Positions 6,615-15,560 are shown, numbered from the stretch's first letter. The stretch is 53,112 nucleotides of DNA from a virus (IMGVR_UViG_3300025896_000034:1-53112); one strand, 5' to 3'. Notes: generated by a model from the letters alone, not told the origin. Translations and numbers: made by a program.

Positions 6615-9500
6615 ATGACAGTCCTGGTCAACAAGTCAACCGCACCGGTCACGGTGTTCTACTATGATGCCTCCAATCGTGAGCAGCAGACGGTCATAGA
6701 TCCTGGCAAACAATTCGTCCTGAACGGAGCGGTTCACCCGTCCACTCAGGCTCTGATCAAACGTAAGGTGCTCGTGGTGAGTTCCAGCACCGTCACCGAT
6801 CCACGCGCCAACACCCTCGCTTGGGGGACTCCACTCGTCTGGGCTGGAGGTTGGCGTCCCAACGCTTTGTACAAGGCCGGATTCGTTGTCCTGCACAACG
6901 GCAAGACCTTTGTGGCGATTCTGGATCACACGTCCGTCAACCCTCCGTCGGAGTCCGATCAGCGCTGGGATCTGTTTTCCCTTAAGAGCTTCGCGGCGGC
7001 ATTCGACTTCCTAGTCACGGTCGCCAACGATGGCTCCGTGGTGTCGTATGACGCAACTGCTGATGAATGGAAGCTCGCCAAGATTGGCGACGCCAATGTT
7101 CAGGGGATCTCGGCCAGCAAGATCACAGACATGGCCCAAGTCTTGGCTACGCTGATCGCCTCAGCAGGTGGCACGATGACTGGCCCTCTGGTCCTCGTAG
7201 GAAACCCGACCGAGAACCTACACGCGGCACCAAAGCAGTATGTTGATGGCTTCCTGTCGAAGGACGGTGGCACGATGACCGGAGCCTTGGTCCTGAACGG
7301 CAACCCAACTGCGGCCCTGCACGCCACTCCGAAGCAATACGTCGATACGTTCGTCTCTGGTGGTGGCGGCACGATGACTGGACTATTGACGCTATCCGGC
7401 AACCCGATCGAGAGCCTGCATGCTGCTCCCAAGCAGTATGTTGATGGCTTCCTGTCGAAGGCTGGTGGCACGATGACTGGTGACCTGACTCTGAGCGGCA
7501 ACCCGTCCGCAGCCCTGCACGCAGCACCGAAGCAATACGTTGATGGCTTCCTGCCAAAGGCTGGTGGCACGATGACGGGAGATCTGGTCTTGTCCGGTAA
7601 CCCGTCCGCAGCCCTGCACGCCACTCCGAAGCAATACGTTGATGGCTTCCTGCCAAAGGCTGGTGGCACGATGACGGGCGATCTGGTTCTGACTGGTAAC
7701 CCGTCTGCGGCGTTGCACGCCACTCCGAAGCAGTATGTTGATGGCTTCCTGTCGAAGGCCGGTGGCGCAATGACTGGTGCGATCACTGGCGCTCATGGCC
7801 TGCTGCCGCTCGCCGGTGGCGCGATGACCGGTGATTTGATCCTGTCGGGCAGCCCCTCAGCGGCATTGCACGCTGCCCCGAAACAGTACGTTGACCTGCG
7901 CCTTCTCAAGTCCGGTGACACCATGACAGGGCAGCTCAATCTGCTGTCAACCACCCTGAACGCTGGGACTGGACTCTACGAGACGTCTGATTATGGCGCT
8001 CCTGCCTGGAAATCTGGGCTCCTGCAGGTCAGTTATCCACCGACTTACATAACCGGCAGTCACACCGCCACAGCGACCGAAAGCATCTTCGTCTTCCGTG
8101 GCTATCAGGAGTCAACCCTCAACTTGAGCACCAACGCCCCATTCTCGTTCAAGGAAATGACTGTGACCAACGATGGCCAGGCCAACCTCTACGTGGTGGG
8201 CAGCTCCGAGACGGTCGTGATGGCTCCCGGCGAAACCCTGACCCTCCTACCATCCGGAACGGACTTCATTGTGTTGTCTCGCGGCTTGGTCCAAGACGTC
8301 GGAGCTGTCCTGGTGCTCTCTTCCATCGGCTCCGAGTCGGGAGGTACCAAGAACGTGACCTTCAGCATCTACGACACCTCTAAAGAGACCACGGCGATCA
8401 CCGTGGTGGCAAATCCCTCAGTCGGCGTCCTGCGCTTCACTGTGGGGAGCGCCCTGAACATCATGCTCGGCTCAAAGATCTTCGTGACCGGCACCGGCAC
8501 GTATGATGGCGAGTATTTGGTACACGACGTCTCAGGCTCCAACATCGACGTGCAGACCAGCACCCCGTTTACGATCTCCAAAACCGGCACTATGGGGGTG
8601 ACCAGGGTTGCAGCACGCAGCAGCACGCTGCCTCTCCTAGCCTTGGTCTCCGACACCGCGCAGGCAGCCTGGGGTGGCGCATCTGGAGCCGTCCTCTCAA
8701 TGGTGAGTGGCGGGGCTTTCCAGGCACGTTCACCGACCGGCAACGGCTATCGTCTTGACAGCACCGGCAGCAGCTTGGTCCTGAACCTCGACGAGCAGTT
8801 CGTCGATTATCGCCTGCTGTACGTTCACCTGCTCACCATGGGCAGGTCGTCTCCGGTCCGCTCAACCTTGATCAGCGATGTGGCACAGCTGGCTGTCGCC
8901 CTCACCAGCTCCTCTGACAACGGCGGGTTCCTGCAGATCGAGCTGGCGAGCGTTGACGGGTTCGAAGCCGGAGACTTGGTGACCCTGGCTGGCACATCAG
9001 GCGATGGCGACTACACAATCACAGCGGTCCTCACCGGACCTCCTCGAATTCGCCTGAGCACCGCGTACTTCGCGATCACCACTGGCACGCTCACGAACAA
9101 CATGGCGCTGGTCTTGACAGCGACCGAGACCGCCGGTCTGGTGGTAGGCTCGTTTGTGAACCTCAAGAACCTGCCCTGCCTTGGCGCACAGCGTGTGACC
9201 AGAGAAGTTAAGGGCCTGACTGGTACCACGATCATCGTCAAAGACCCGTTCGAGGCGTTCAACAACGCGCTGGGCAAGGTCGGAGTCTCGGAGCAGGCCT
9301 GCATCGCCAAGGTCGAATTCCTGGAAAACTCATCGAGCAGCTCCTCCAGCAGCTCCATCAAGTCGTCGCAGTCGAGCGCCAGCTCCGTCAACTCCTCGTC
9401 CAGCTCCAGCTCCAGCTCCGTCAACTCCTCATCATCGTCCAGCTCGGTCAACTCATCGTCCAGCTCGGTCAATTCGTCCTCGTCCTCGTCGTCACCATAA
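6615..9500 (+). CDS. tail fibre protein with GG-MTG repeats and poly-Ser tail
   Basis: 961 residues. An N-terminal domain (1 to about 180) is followed by about seven 33-residue repeats of the form GGTMTGxLxLxGNPxxxLHAAPKQYVDGFLxKA plus one short degenerate copy, a repeat type known from phage tail fibres, where it forms trimeric beta-rich shafts. A long strand-rich region (about 440-900) probably contains the receptor-facing or shaft domains, and the C-terminus is a poly-Ser/VNS tail from about residue 906. It is preceded by a CTANNTAT octamer and its last base overlaps the start of the tail-tube-like gene. Assignment as a fibre is well supported; the receptor is unknown. Confidence 0.8.
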   Translation: MTVLVNKSTAPVTVFYYDASNREQQTVIDPGKQFVLNGAVHPSTQALIKRKVLVVSSSTVTDPRANTLAWGTPLVWAGGWRPNALYKAGFVVLHNGKTFVAILDHTSVNPPSESDQRWDLFSLKSFAAAFDFLVTVANDGSVVSYDATADEWKLAKIGDANVQGISASKITDMAQVLATLIASAGGTMTGPLVLVGNPTENLHAAPKQYVDGFLSKDGGTMTGALVLNGNPTAALHATPKQYVDTFVSGGGGTMTGLLTLSGNPIESLHAAPKQYVDGFLSKAGGTMTGDLTLSGNPSAALHAAPKQYVDGFLPKAGGTMTGDLVLSGNPSAALHATPKQYVDGFLPKAGGTMTGDLVLTGNPSAALHATPKQYVDGFLSKAGGAMTGAITGAHGLLPLAGGAMTGDLILSGSPSAALHAAPKQYVDLRLLKSGDTMTGQLNLLSTTLNAGTGLYETSDYGAPAWKSGLLQVSYPPTYITGSHTATATESIFVFRGYQESTLNLSTNAPFSFKEMTVTNDGQANLYVVGSSETVVMAPGETLTLLPSGTDFIVLSRGLVQDVGAVLVLSSIGSESGGTKNVTFSIYDTSKETTAITVVANPSVGVLRFTVGSALNIMLGSKIFVTGTGTYDGEYLVHDVSGSNIDVQTSTPFTISKTGTMGVTRVAARSSTLPLLALVSDTAQAAWGGASGAVLSMVSGGAFQARSPTGNGYRLDSTGSSLVLNLDEQFVDYRLLYVHLLTMGRSSPVRSTLISDVAQLAVALTSSSDNGGFLQIELASVDGFEAGDLVTLAGTSGDGDYTITAVLTGPPRIRLSTAYFAITTGTLTNNMALVLTATETAGLVVGSFVNLKNLPCLGAQRVTREVKGLTGTTIIVKDPFEAFNNALGKVGVSEQACIAKVEFLENSSSSSSSSSIKSSQSSASSVNSSSSSSSSSVNSSSSSSSVNSSSSSVNSSSSSSSP
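7167..7913 (+). repeat. 99-bp tandem repeats in tail fibre gene
   Basis: Roughly eight direct repeats of about 99 bp, each encoding GGTMTG...PKQYVDGF. Copies 4-6 are nearly identical at DNA level. One copy near 7764-7817 is shortened to GGAMTGAITGAHGLLPLA, as if part of a unit was lost. Coding repeat, not CRISPR. Confidence 0.9.
9330..9497 (+). repeat. poly-serine coding repeat
   Basis: Ser-run coding DNA at the 3' end of the fibre gene, made of TCC AGC / GTC AAC TCC units. The same VNS spacer type is used as in the tails at 2257-2451 and 52181-52423. Confidence 0.75.
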
Positions 9501-10033
9501 TGCTGATCCTTGGCCCCTCAGACACGCTGCTGCAACAAGTCGAGCCCATCAGGTCCCACTGGTGGAGTTTGTCCCTTACCGGGCCGTCGGCGGTAGGCAC
9601 TCTGCCCGGAATCGAGGGGTTGTCCCTGCGCGATCTACCGTCCATTGGCAACGAGCAGGAAGCGATCGAGCACACCCCGATCAACAACACGATCAAGTAT
9701 CCCGGAAAGCAACTGGCTCAGTCCTGTCAGCTGCGCCTGATCATGCTGGACACCGACCCGGTGTACGACTTCTTCGTGCGCTGGCGTAGGATGTGCTACG
9801 ATCCGGAGACCAACTTGGTTGGGCTGCTCAACGAGGTGGCTGGGGTTGGCTACGTCAGGATCTTCGCCCCTACAAGCTCATCGTTCGCCCCGCAGAACAT
9901 CCGGACGATCAGGCTTGACGTGGTCTGGCCGAGCAGTCTGATCGTGACGGGCTTGTCACGTGATGGGGAGGGAGACCCAGCGGAGTATCAGGTAATGCTG
10001 GAGATCGGCAGCTCATACGACGTCAGCCTGTAG
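9500..10033 (+). CDS. tail tube protein, T4 gp19-like
   Basis: 177 residues. The order of elements matches gp19-type tube monomers: NNTIKYPGKQLAQSCQLRLIMLDTDPVYDFFVRWRRMC (central strand followed by the helix), then an IR.IRLDVVWPSSL segment and a final strand YQVMLEIGSSYDVSL, comparable to the T4 order INVAG...VTVMND...F.DW ... IKGLWPTNV ... FEVTLALDYW. Tube proteins stack as hexamers inside the sheath. A tube initiator or gp48/gp54 type protein of the same fold is an alternative. The ATG overlaps the stop of the fibre gene. Confidence 0.6.
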   Translation: MLILGPSDTLLQQVEPIRSHWWSLSLTGPSAVGTLPGIEGLSLRDLPSIGNEQEAIEHTPINNTIKYPGKQLAQSCQLRLIMLDTDPVYDFFVRWRRMCYDPETNLVGLLNEVAGVGYVRIFAPTSSSFAPQNIRTIRLDVVWPSSLIVTGLSRDGEGDPAEYQVMLEIGSSYDVSL

Positions 10034-10041
10034 ATATCGAC

Positions 10042-10398
10042 GTGATCACAAACCGCTCTCTAGTCGCCGCCGTCGGACCAACGCAGGCACCCATCTTCAA
10101 GTTCACAGGAACAGTCCGTGGTGCATTGCTGCTGATCCTCGAAAACCTCGATGATGTCAACCAGCTCACCTACAAGGTGCAGGAGAGCAATGACGGCGTC
10201 ACCTGGACCGACAAAATCTTCGTAGTTGGCGACTCAAACGTCAGCACGTTTGTGATCGACCACGGCGGAGCACACACTTTCCGGGTTCAACCAGCCACCC
10301 TCCACACCCGCTTGGTCGGAAGTGGTAGCCTCACAGTCAATGTCGGCCTCTCCTATTCAACCGCAGGATCAGACAGCGCCCCTGAGCTTTACGCGTGA
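10042..10398 (+). CDS. probable virion protein, beta-rich
   Basis: 118 residues from a GTG. It is strand-rich, with a QESNDGVTW turn that recalls the ESDDG and QASADG turns in the paralogues at 1212 and 1777, suggesting the same broad fold. GTAGATAT, close to the CTANNTAT octamer, lies 4 nt before the GTG. Its 3' end overlaps the next gene by about 60 bp. Virion role inferred from neighbours and composition. Confidence 0.5.
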   Translation: MITNRSLVAAVGPTQAPIFKFTGTVRGALLLILENLDDVNQLTYKVQESNDGVTWTDKIFVVGDSNVSTFVIDHGGAHTFRVQPATLHTRLVGSGSLTVNVGLSYSTAGSDSAPELYA

Positions 10399-11020
10399 GG
10401 TCTGGGACAAGGTCTCACCTGAGACGCTCGCCTTCCTAGACTGTCACGAAACCATGGGACTACTGGAGCACGGCCAAGAGGCCGCTCTTGAGTTATGCGC
10501 CATGGACGCCCTGATCGAGGAGTTCGAGAGCCACATCAAGCGCAGCCCACGCCACGGGCGGGTCAGAGATACATGGCAGACTCTGAAAGAAGCAGTTCGT
10601 ATTGGTAACGTTGGACCGCAGATCCTACTCAGGTTCTCACGCCGCACCAAAATCATGCTAGAACAAACCAGAAAAAACCGCTTCGAGGCTTCCCTGATGG
10701 AGTCGCTCCTCAACATGGGAGACCTCAGCGCCCTCGCCCCTGAAAGACTTCAGGACTTGGAGCCACACCAGGCTTTCCTACGCGAGATGGGCCGCACCTT
10801 CAAGTGTCGCAGCGGCGATCTGGCCGAATCGGTGTCGAGTGGCCTCCACGTTTACCTCGATGAAGCCGACACCAAGAAGCTGCTGGAGCAACGCGCCATG
10901 ATGCTTGAGCAGTTTGCTCTGAAGCACGGCTATCACTGCGTGCGCCGTGGCAGCATGTCGGACATCAGTCACGGACACTCCAGCCAGCGGGTATCACGCT
11001 GGACCTTCATCAAGATATGA
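10340..11020 (+). CDS. hypothetical protein, helical
   Basis: 226 residues from the ATG at 10340, overlapping the end of the previous gene. Mostly alpha-helical and charged, with no recognised domain. It ends in an ATGAG overlap with the intein-bearing gene, so the two are probably co-translated and may act together. Confidence 0.6.
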   Translation: MSASPIQPQDQTAPLSFTREVWDKVSPETLAFLDCHETMGLLEHGQEAALELCAMDALIEEFESHIKRSPRHGRVRDTWQTLKEAVRIGNVGPQILLRFSRRTKIMLEQTRKNRFEASLMESLLNMGDLSALAPERLQDLEPHQAFLREMGRTFKCRSGDLAESVSSGLHVYLDEADTKKLLEQRAMMLEQFALKHGYHCVRRGSMSDISHGHSSQRVSRWTFIKI

Positions 11021-13827
11021 GCGCGGCCTTGCTGCTACAGAAACACCGCCGGAGGCGCAAAGCGTCTTCCGTACCCAAGCCTTGCCCAGAAGAAGGCCAA
11101 GAGCCAGACAACCTGACCGAGTCCTCGGCATGGGTGGCAAACGTCCTAATCCCGGACGCTGGCAAGCTGATCCTGCTGCCGGTCCTCGACACTTATCAAT
11201 CAAATGGGGTCGCGTTTCACGCCAACTCCCCAGGAGGCAGGATGCTGCCGATCTATTCAGTCCTTGCCAATCGCGCAGTCCTCCAGAAACACTTCCCCTG
11301 GCTCGGTCGCGAGATCAACCGGCTGAAACAAGAGGACCTCGTGGACGAGTCTGAAATGTCGATGGTGCAGAAACGGGTGTTCGAGCGCAGCGGGTTCGGA
11401 TTCTGGATCGTTAAGGGCCAGCGCGGCTACTTCTATGGCAACCCGTTGGTGCATAAGCTGTTCATGCGCGACGTCACAACCGAAGAACTGCGCAAGCTGT
11501 CTCACATCTTCAAAGCAACGGCTGCCGGACTTCCGCAGGAGGTAGTGTCCATTGAGGACTTCACAGGCCAGGACGACCTGTCCTTGAAGGGACTGGTCAA
11601 CTCAGGCAGGCACGCCACCCCGAATGAGGTGGCGTTTTTGATCTACGACCAAGGAGACTTGGAAGGAGTCAACCCAAAACAGCTGGCTGACCTGCTGGAT
11701 TACCCAGCGGTCACTGATAGCCTTAGGCACCTCCAGGGGCCGTCACAACTCAAGTTTGCTCACAACGTCGTGCTGGCGCTCAAGTACTCTATGAGCAAAG
11801 GGGTGGAGGTGGAGATCGACAAATACCCGCCTTACATCGCAATGGCACTCCGCAAGGTCGGCGAGAGCCTGGAAGAGGCCTCCTTCAGCAAGCTGCTTGG
11901 CCTGACCCAGTCCAATGGTGGCTACCGTTACGGCGGTATGCGCAAGGTAAACGACCGGTGGGTGATCGACCCCGCCATCAACGGACGTCTTGACAACAGC
12001 CGTTTCATCGTGACCTCGATGCCATCCTGGAGGCTCGGTCAAGACGGGTTTCCTGTGATGCCCTACGTCTGCAAATCGGCTCCAGAGCGCAGCACCACTG
12101 GCATGAAGCAGGTTGGGTTCGTGCGCGTCACTAACCAAGGCGGGTTTTTGCGCAAGCTCGCTGGTAAACTCATTCCGCAGATCCGGGCGGCAGAGCCCGA
12201 CGTTCAGGTGTTCTGCAGCTGTCTGTCGGCGGAGTCAGTTGTATTGATGAGCGACGGCACCTATCGCCCAATCGCTGAGGTCAGGGTGGGGGACAACGTG
12301 ATCACCCACAAGGGACGCTCACGCAGAGTCACCAAGGTGGCAGCCCGTCAGGTCAGGCCAGACGAGAACGTGTATCGCGTAAAGGTACAAGGCTTCCCAT
12401 TTGAAATGACTGTGACCGGCAACCACCCGTTCTACACGCTCCGAGGTAACGACAAGTGCCTGTGCGGCTGCGGGCAGCTCCTACAGCGTCCAAAGCGCAG
12501 TGCCTGGTCGCCGGAACTGCTCCTAGGGCGTCGTTTCATTCAGGGCCATGGTGCACGCCCAGCAGTTGAGCAGGACCACTCAACTGGCAGGTTCTCGTGG
12601 ATTGACGTGGATAACCTTGAGCCAAACGAATGGTTCCTCTCCCCATGGCAGCAGTCCGGGTGCGCCAGCATGAGCAGGAGTCTGGCAAGGCTGTTGGGAT
12701 ATTACGCGGCGGAAGGCTCCGTTGCAACCAGAGGGACGACGGTTAGCTTCACTCTCAACATGAACGAGTGGGATACCATCGGCAACGATGTGTTGAGGCT
12801 CTGCCACAATCTCGGCCTTAAGGCGCGCAGGAAGCAGTCAGGCGACCACAACTGGTTCAACGTTTACGTCTCAGACAAGAAATTCCGCGACCAGTGCGTG
12901 TCCCTGGCGGGCACCGGGTCCCGCACCAAGAAATTGGCTAGCAGCTTGATGGACCTCCACCATGAATCACTCGTAGAACTGCTCCTAGGCATGTTACTAG
13001 GAGATGGCACAGTCGGTGGTGTGAGTGGTGGAAAACGTCAGGGACGAGTCAGGTACCACTCAACCAGCAGAGATCTTGCCAGCCAGGCCCAGACCATCAT
13101 GAGCAGGCTCGGACTGCGAAGCTCCCTGTCCTTCTCCAGGAAGGCCACGAAGCCAAGGCAGGCACGCAGCAAGCGCGAGGGCAAAGTGGTTACCCTTAAC
13201 CAGTCGGCTTGTTGGCAGGTCACTCCTGACCCAACGGCCTGTTCATCCCTGCGTCGCCTGATGCGCTCAGTAACGGGCGGTAAGGACTCCATGCCGGACA
13301 ACCCCGCAGCACAGCGCAGCGTTAAATTCGTCCCGAAGGAGGGACAACTGCGTGCTATGCTCAAACGCGAGAAGGTTGACTTTGACGGACTCGTTTACGA
13401 CTTGACTGTCGAGGAGGACGAGTCGTTTGTGGCGCATGGGGTCGCGGTTCATAACTGTCCCGACTTCAAGTATCGGTACCACTGGGTGCTGTCCCAAATG
13501 GGCGCAGCCGCGAAGCCGTCCGGAGCCGGTGGAGAGGCCACCAATGCCCCTCCCAACAAGACCAACCCGTCATTCAGGCCATCGCTGTGCAAGCATCTGG
13601 CAGCCTGTGACCAGTTTATCGACTTTGGCAACGCCGACTTCAGGAAGATGCTGCGCAAGGTCGGTAACTCGCCGGTCCAGACTACACAGCCAAAGCGCGA
13701 TCCGGTGATTCGCCGGAACGCGCCAGTCAGAGCAGCCCCGACACCACCAAAAAACGGCGATCCGAAGCCTGCTGATCAAGGTGTTACTCCTCCAGAAGCT
13801 GCTTCGGTGTCACCCCGCCTTGCCTGA
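11017..13827 (+). CDS. SWIM-type zinc-finger protein interrupted by an intein
   Basis: 936 residues as translated. Residues 402-813 are an intein; after splicing the product would have 524 residues. The joined host sequence reads ...VFCS-CPDFKYRYHW... followed by SLCKHLAAC, that is CxC...CxH, the metal-binding pattern of SWIM zinc fingers. SWIM domains bind DNA or proteins. The N-terminal 400 residues are unlike anything I recognise; the C-terminal 70 are Pro/Lys-rich and probably disordered. The gene sits in the structural run after the tail-tube-like gene, so a virion or packaging-associated role is possible but unproven. It has an ATGA overlap with the gene before. Confidence 0.7.
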   Translation: MSAALLLQKHRRRRKASSVPKPCPEEGQEPDNLTESSAWVANVLIPDAGKLILLPVLDTYQSNGVAFHANSPGGRMLPIYSVLANRAVLQKHFPWLGREINRLKQEDLVDESEMSMVQKRVFERSGFGFWIVKGQRGYFYGNPLVHKLFMRDVTTEELRKLSHIFKATAAGLPQEVVSIEDFTGQDDLSLKGLVNSGRHATPNEVAFLIYDQGDLEGVNPKQLADLLDYPAVTDSLRHLQGPSQLKFAHNVVLALKYSMSKGVEVEIDKYPPYIAMALRKVGESLEEASFSKLLGLTQSNGGYRYGGMRKVNDRWVIDPAINGRLDNSRFIVTSMPSWRLGQDGFPVMPYVCKSAPERSTTGMKQVGFVRVTNQGGFLRKLAGKLIPQIRAAEPDVQVFCSCLSAESVVLMSDGTYRPIAEVRVGDNVITHKGRSRRVTKVAARQVRPDENVYRVKVQGFPFEMTVTGNHPFYTLRGNDKCLCGCGQLLQRPKRSAWSPELLLGRRFIQGHGARPAVEQDHSTGRFSWIDVDNLEPNEWFLSPWQQSGCASMSRSLARLLGYYAAEGSVATRGTTVSFTLNMNEWDTIGNDVLRLCHNLGLKARRKQSGDHNWFNVYVSDKKFRDQCVSLAGTGSRTKKLASSLMDLHHESLVELLLGMLLGDGTVGGVSGGKRQGRVRYHSTSRDLASQAQTIMSRLGLRSSLSFSRKATKPRQARSKREGKVVTLNQSACWQVTPDPTACSSLRRLMRSVTGGKDSMPDNPAAQRSVKFVPKEGQLRAMLKREKVDFDGLVYDLTVEEDESFVAHGVAVHNCPDFKYRYHWVLSQMGAAAKPSGAGGEATNAPPNKTNPSFRPSLCKHLAACDQFIDFGNADFRKMLRKVGNSPVQTTQPKRDPVIRRNAPVRAAPTPPKNGDPKPADQGVTPPEAASVSPRLA
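12220..13455 (+). mobile_element. LAGLIDADG intein in the SWIM protein gene
   Basis: 412 codons in frame. It begins with Cys1 in CLSAESVVLMSDGTYRPIAEV (block A), has a block B His in TVTGNHPFYT, two LAGLIDADG-type helices (ARLLGYYAAEGSV and LVELLLGMLLGDGTV), and ends VYDLTVEEDESFVAHGVAVHN followed by Cys+1. All residues needed for splicing are present. The insertion point separates the two cysteines of the CxC zinc ligand pair, so the host zinc finger can form only after splicing. Confidence 0.92.
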
Positions 13828-13957
13828 CCGATTCGGTCAGAGTAGGGGCAGCCTGCGCGGCTTCGGAGGCCGAACCAAAGGTTCCCTTGACTGGAGCAAC
13901 GCGCTTGCCCTTGGAGTCAACCAGAATCCACTTTTCCTGAGATGTGCTGTTTTGCAT
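13784..13957 (-). CDS. small hypothetical protein
   Basis: 57 residues (MQNSTSQEKWILVDSKGK...). The sequence looks protein-like: WILVDSKGKRVAPVKGTFGSASEAAQAAP then a charged helical end. The ATG is preceded 12 nt upstream by the GCTTTCT leader motif shared with other minus-strand genes. It overlaps the 3' end of the SWIM/intein gene by 44 bp. No family recognised. Confidence 0.55.
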   Translation of the reverse strand: MQNSTSQEKWILVDSKGKRVAPVKGTFGSASEAAQAAPTLTESVRQGGVTPKQLLEE

Positions 13958-13968
13958 AGTGAGTGAGC

Positions 13969-13990
13969 TAGAAAGCAGGTCAGCTTTCTA
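13969..13990 (+). promoter_or_regulatory. hairpin abutting a start codon
   Basis: TAGAAAGC (13969-13976) pairs with GCTTTCTA (13983-13990) across a 6-nt loop; the last A is the A of the ATG at 13990. The same arms supply the TTTCT motif of the divergent gene at 13957. It could control initiation of the plus-strand gene or be a protein site between divergent genes. Confidence 0.5.
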
Positions 13991-14787
13991 TGAACAAAAA
14001 CGGACCATCCATGCCCAGTAACAATCAGCTACCAGATCTCCCTTCTTTCGACCTCGGCGGAGCCAGACTCATCCTTGCAGATGAAGAGTCACCCGACTTC
14101 GAAAAAGAGGCCAAGAAGCCAACCGCCCCGCCTCCCCCACCGGTGAGCTTGTTCGACGCCCTCAAAGCGACATGCGCAGGCACCCCAGCCGTACCGCCAA
14201 CGGGCTTCCAGTCGGCCAAGGCTTTGGGCAACTTGAACGACAAAAGGTTCATCCCATCGGAAGAAGGCCCGTTGATGGGGGACGTCGGAGCCTCTGAGCC
14301 CAGCCTAGGGCAACGGATGCTGCAGGAACTCAACAACGCTGTCCTCAGCAACTCCATGGACGCCACGACAGCCCGCGAAATGGCGGTCATGGTGGAAAAC
14401 TGGCAGACCCGGCTCGATCTCATCGGAATCGGCATGACTGCCTATGGGATGTCACGAGTGCAGAGCGTCACCCAGATGGCGGAGGACGTCGAAAGGCACA
14501 TCTGGGAGAGACTCGCCGACCTCCCAGTCACAGAGGCTATCGGCCTGCTCAAAGTTCTCCACAAAGACCGGCTGGCCTTCATCAACTTGGTTGGCAACAG
14601 GGCCTCGAACCCTACCATATCCAGCCCGGACGCACTGTCTGGAGGCCTTAACGGACGCGCTGAGGAGTCCTCAAAGCCAAAGGTCTCCATGATCAAGCCG
14701 GACGGTCGCAAGAGGCTCCACCTGATGATCGGAAAGCTACGCAAGGTGATCGACGCTGATGCAACTGTGGTTGAGAGTCCCACTTGA
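13990..14787 (+). CDS. hypothetical protein
   Basis: 265 residues. The first 90 are Pro-rich and low in order; 95-215 look helical (QRMLQELNNAVLSNSMDATTAREMAVMVENW...), followed by a basic end (KPDGRKRLHLMIGKLRKVIDAD). No family recognised. An internal ATG (MPSNNQ) is an alternative start. A hairpin runs directly into the chosen ATG. Its stop codon overlaps the -35 box of the promoter for the next gene. Confidence 0.55.
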   Translation: MNKNGPSMPSNNQLPDLPSFDLGGARLILADEESPDFEKEAKKPTAPPPPPVSLFDALKATCAGTPAVPPTGFQSAKALGNLNDKRFIPSEEGPLMGDVGASEPSLGQRMLQELNNAVLSNSMDATTAREMAVMVENWQTRLDLIGIGMTAYGMSRVQSVTQMAEDVERHIWERLADLPVTEAIGLLKVLHKDRLAFINLVGNRASNPTISSPDALSGGLNGRAEESSKPKVSMIKPDGRKRLHLMIGKLRKVIDADATVVESPT

Positions 14788-14812
14788 CGTAGCGGTAGGG
14801 AGCACTTACTGT
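14784..14812 (+). promoter_or_regulatory. sigma70-type promoter, short leader
   Basis: TTGACG (14784-14789), a 17-bp spacer and TACTGT (14807-14812), with 7 nt to the ATG at 14820. The -35 overlaps the stop of the upstream gene. AGCAC/GTGCT arms (14801-14805, 14811-14815) form a small hairpin over the -10. Confidence 0.5.
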
Positions 14813-14819
14813 GCTGTCC

Positions 14820-15560
14820 ATGAGCAATTACCTTGAAAACGAAACAACGACCATCCAATGGCTTGATGAAGCACTGGAGTCCCTCACAGAGGCCTTGAAG
14901 GCACTCGACGTTACGATCGTCAAAATCGAGCGGTTCCCACACCTCACCAGCGCAGCCGAGTGCAACCTGGGCAATTTCTGGAACCGACAGCGCGGCGGAG
15001 CCGTTGAGGTGAGCAGGATGGTCCTATGGATCGTTACTGGAGAGCACGTCCAGATGGTGGGCAGCACCACGGTCAGCGAGTATCTCCCATCAGTCACAGT
15101 CGGCACCATCAACTACAACGCTCCGATGCGCGAGGGCTGGGCTCGGTTCCAGGAGTACAAGTATTCAGCCAGTGCTGGCAAGAGGGGCATCAAGATCGCC
15201 ACAGTGGCGGAGCGCTTCAAGGGCTACCATGAGGTAGTGATCGACCCATCCAAGGCGACTTCCAAGAAAAAGCCAAAGGACTCGGAGGAGCCCGTGGAGT
15301 TTCAAAACGAAGCCGCTGTTGACTCCTCCACGGCGTCCCCAACGGAAGCTCCACCTAGGCCAACACCGGAGCCCAACAAGAAGCAGGCGGCAGCCCCCGA
15401 GATCCCGTTGCTCGAAATGGCAGCGGGTCCGGGAGGTATGGTTTACGTACATATCCCGATGACGCTCGTCCCCCAGACTTTCGCACTGGCGCTGGAGGCC
15501 CTCATGAGAGGGGCAAATGGTGATGTCAACATGGCAGCAACAACGCTTCCCCACTCATGA
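14820..15560 (+). CDS. hypothetical protein
   Basis: 246 residues from the ATG at 14820; a GTG at 14811 is possible. The N-terminal 140 residues look like a compact alpha/beta domain; 145-200 is a Lys/Pro/Glu-rich linker; the last 45 form a short hydrophobic-rich end. No family recognised. It has its own promoter with -10 seven nt before the ATG, and shares an ATGA overlap with the next gene. Confidence 0.55.
   Translation: MSNYLENETTTIQWLDEALESLTEALKALDVTIVKIERFPHLTSAAECNLGNFWNRQRGGAVEVSRMVLWIVTGEHVQMVGSTTVSEYLPSVTVGTINYNAPMREGWARFQEYKYSASAGKRGIKIATVAERFKGYHEVVIDPSKATSKKKPKDSEEPVEFQNEAAVDSSTASPTEAPPRPTPEPNKKQAAAPEIPLLEMAAGPGGMVYVHIPMTLVPQTFALALEALMRGANGDVNMAATTLPHS

Noticed and set aside
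7100-7786. Open frames on the - strand across the fibre repeats
   Set aside because: They repeat with the fibre repeat unit and give His/Arg-rich nonsense; the + strand frame has a known fibre motif.
7167-7913. Possible CRISPR array
   Set aside because: The repeats are contiguous, about 99 bp, in frame and protein-coding, without unique spacers.
9115-9130. TTGACA boxes inside coding DNA (also near 8755 and 29601 on the minus strand)
   Set aside because: No suitable TANNNT box at 16-18 bp and no start codon downstream at a useful distance.
11017-13827. Large terminase, suggested by position and size
   Set aside because: No Walker A/B ATPase or RNase H-like nuclease motifs; the spliced protein has a SWIM-type CxC...CxH motif instead.
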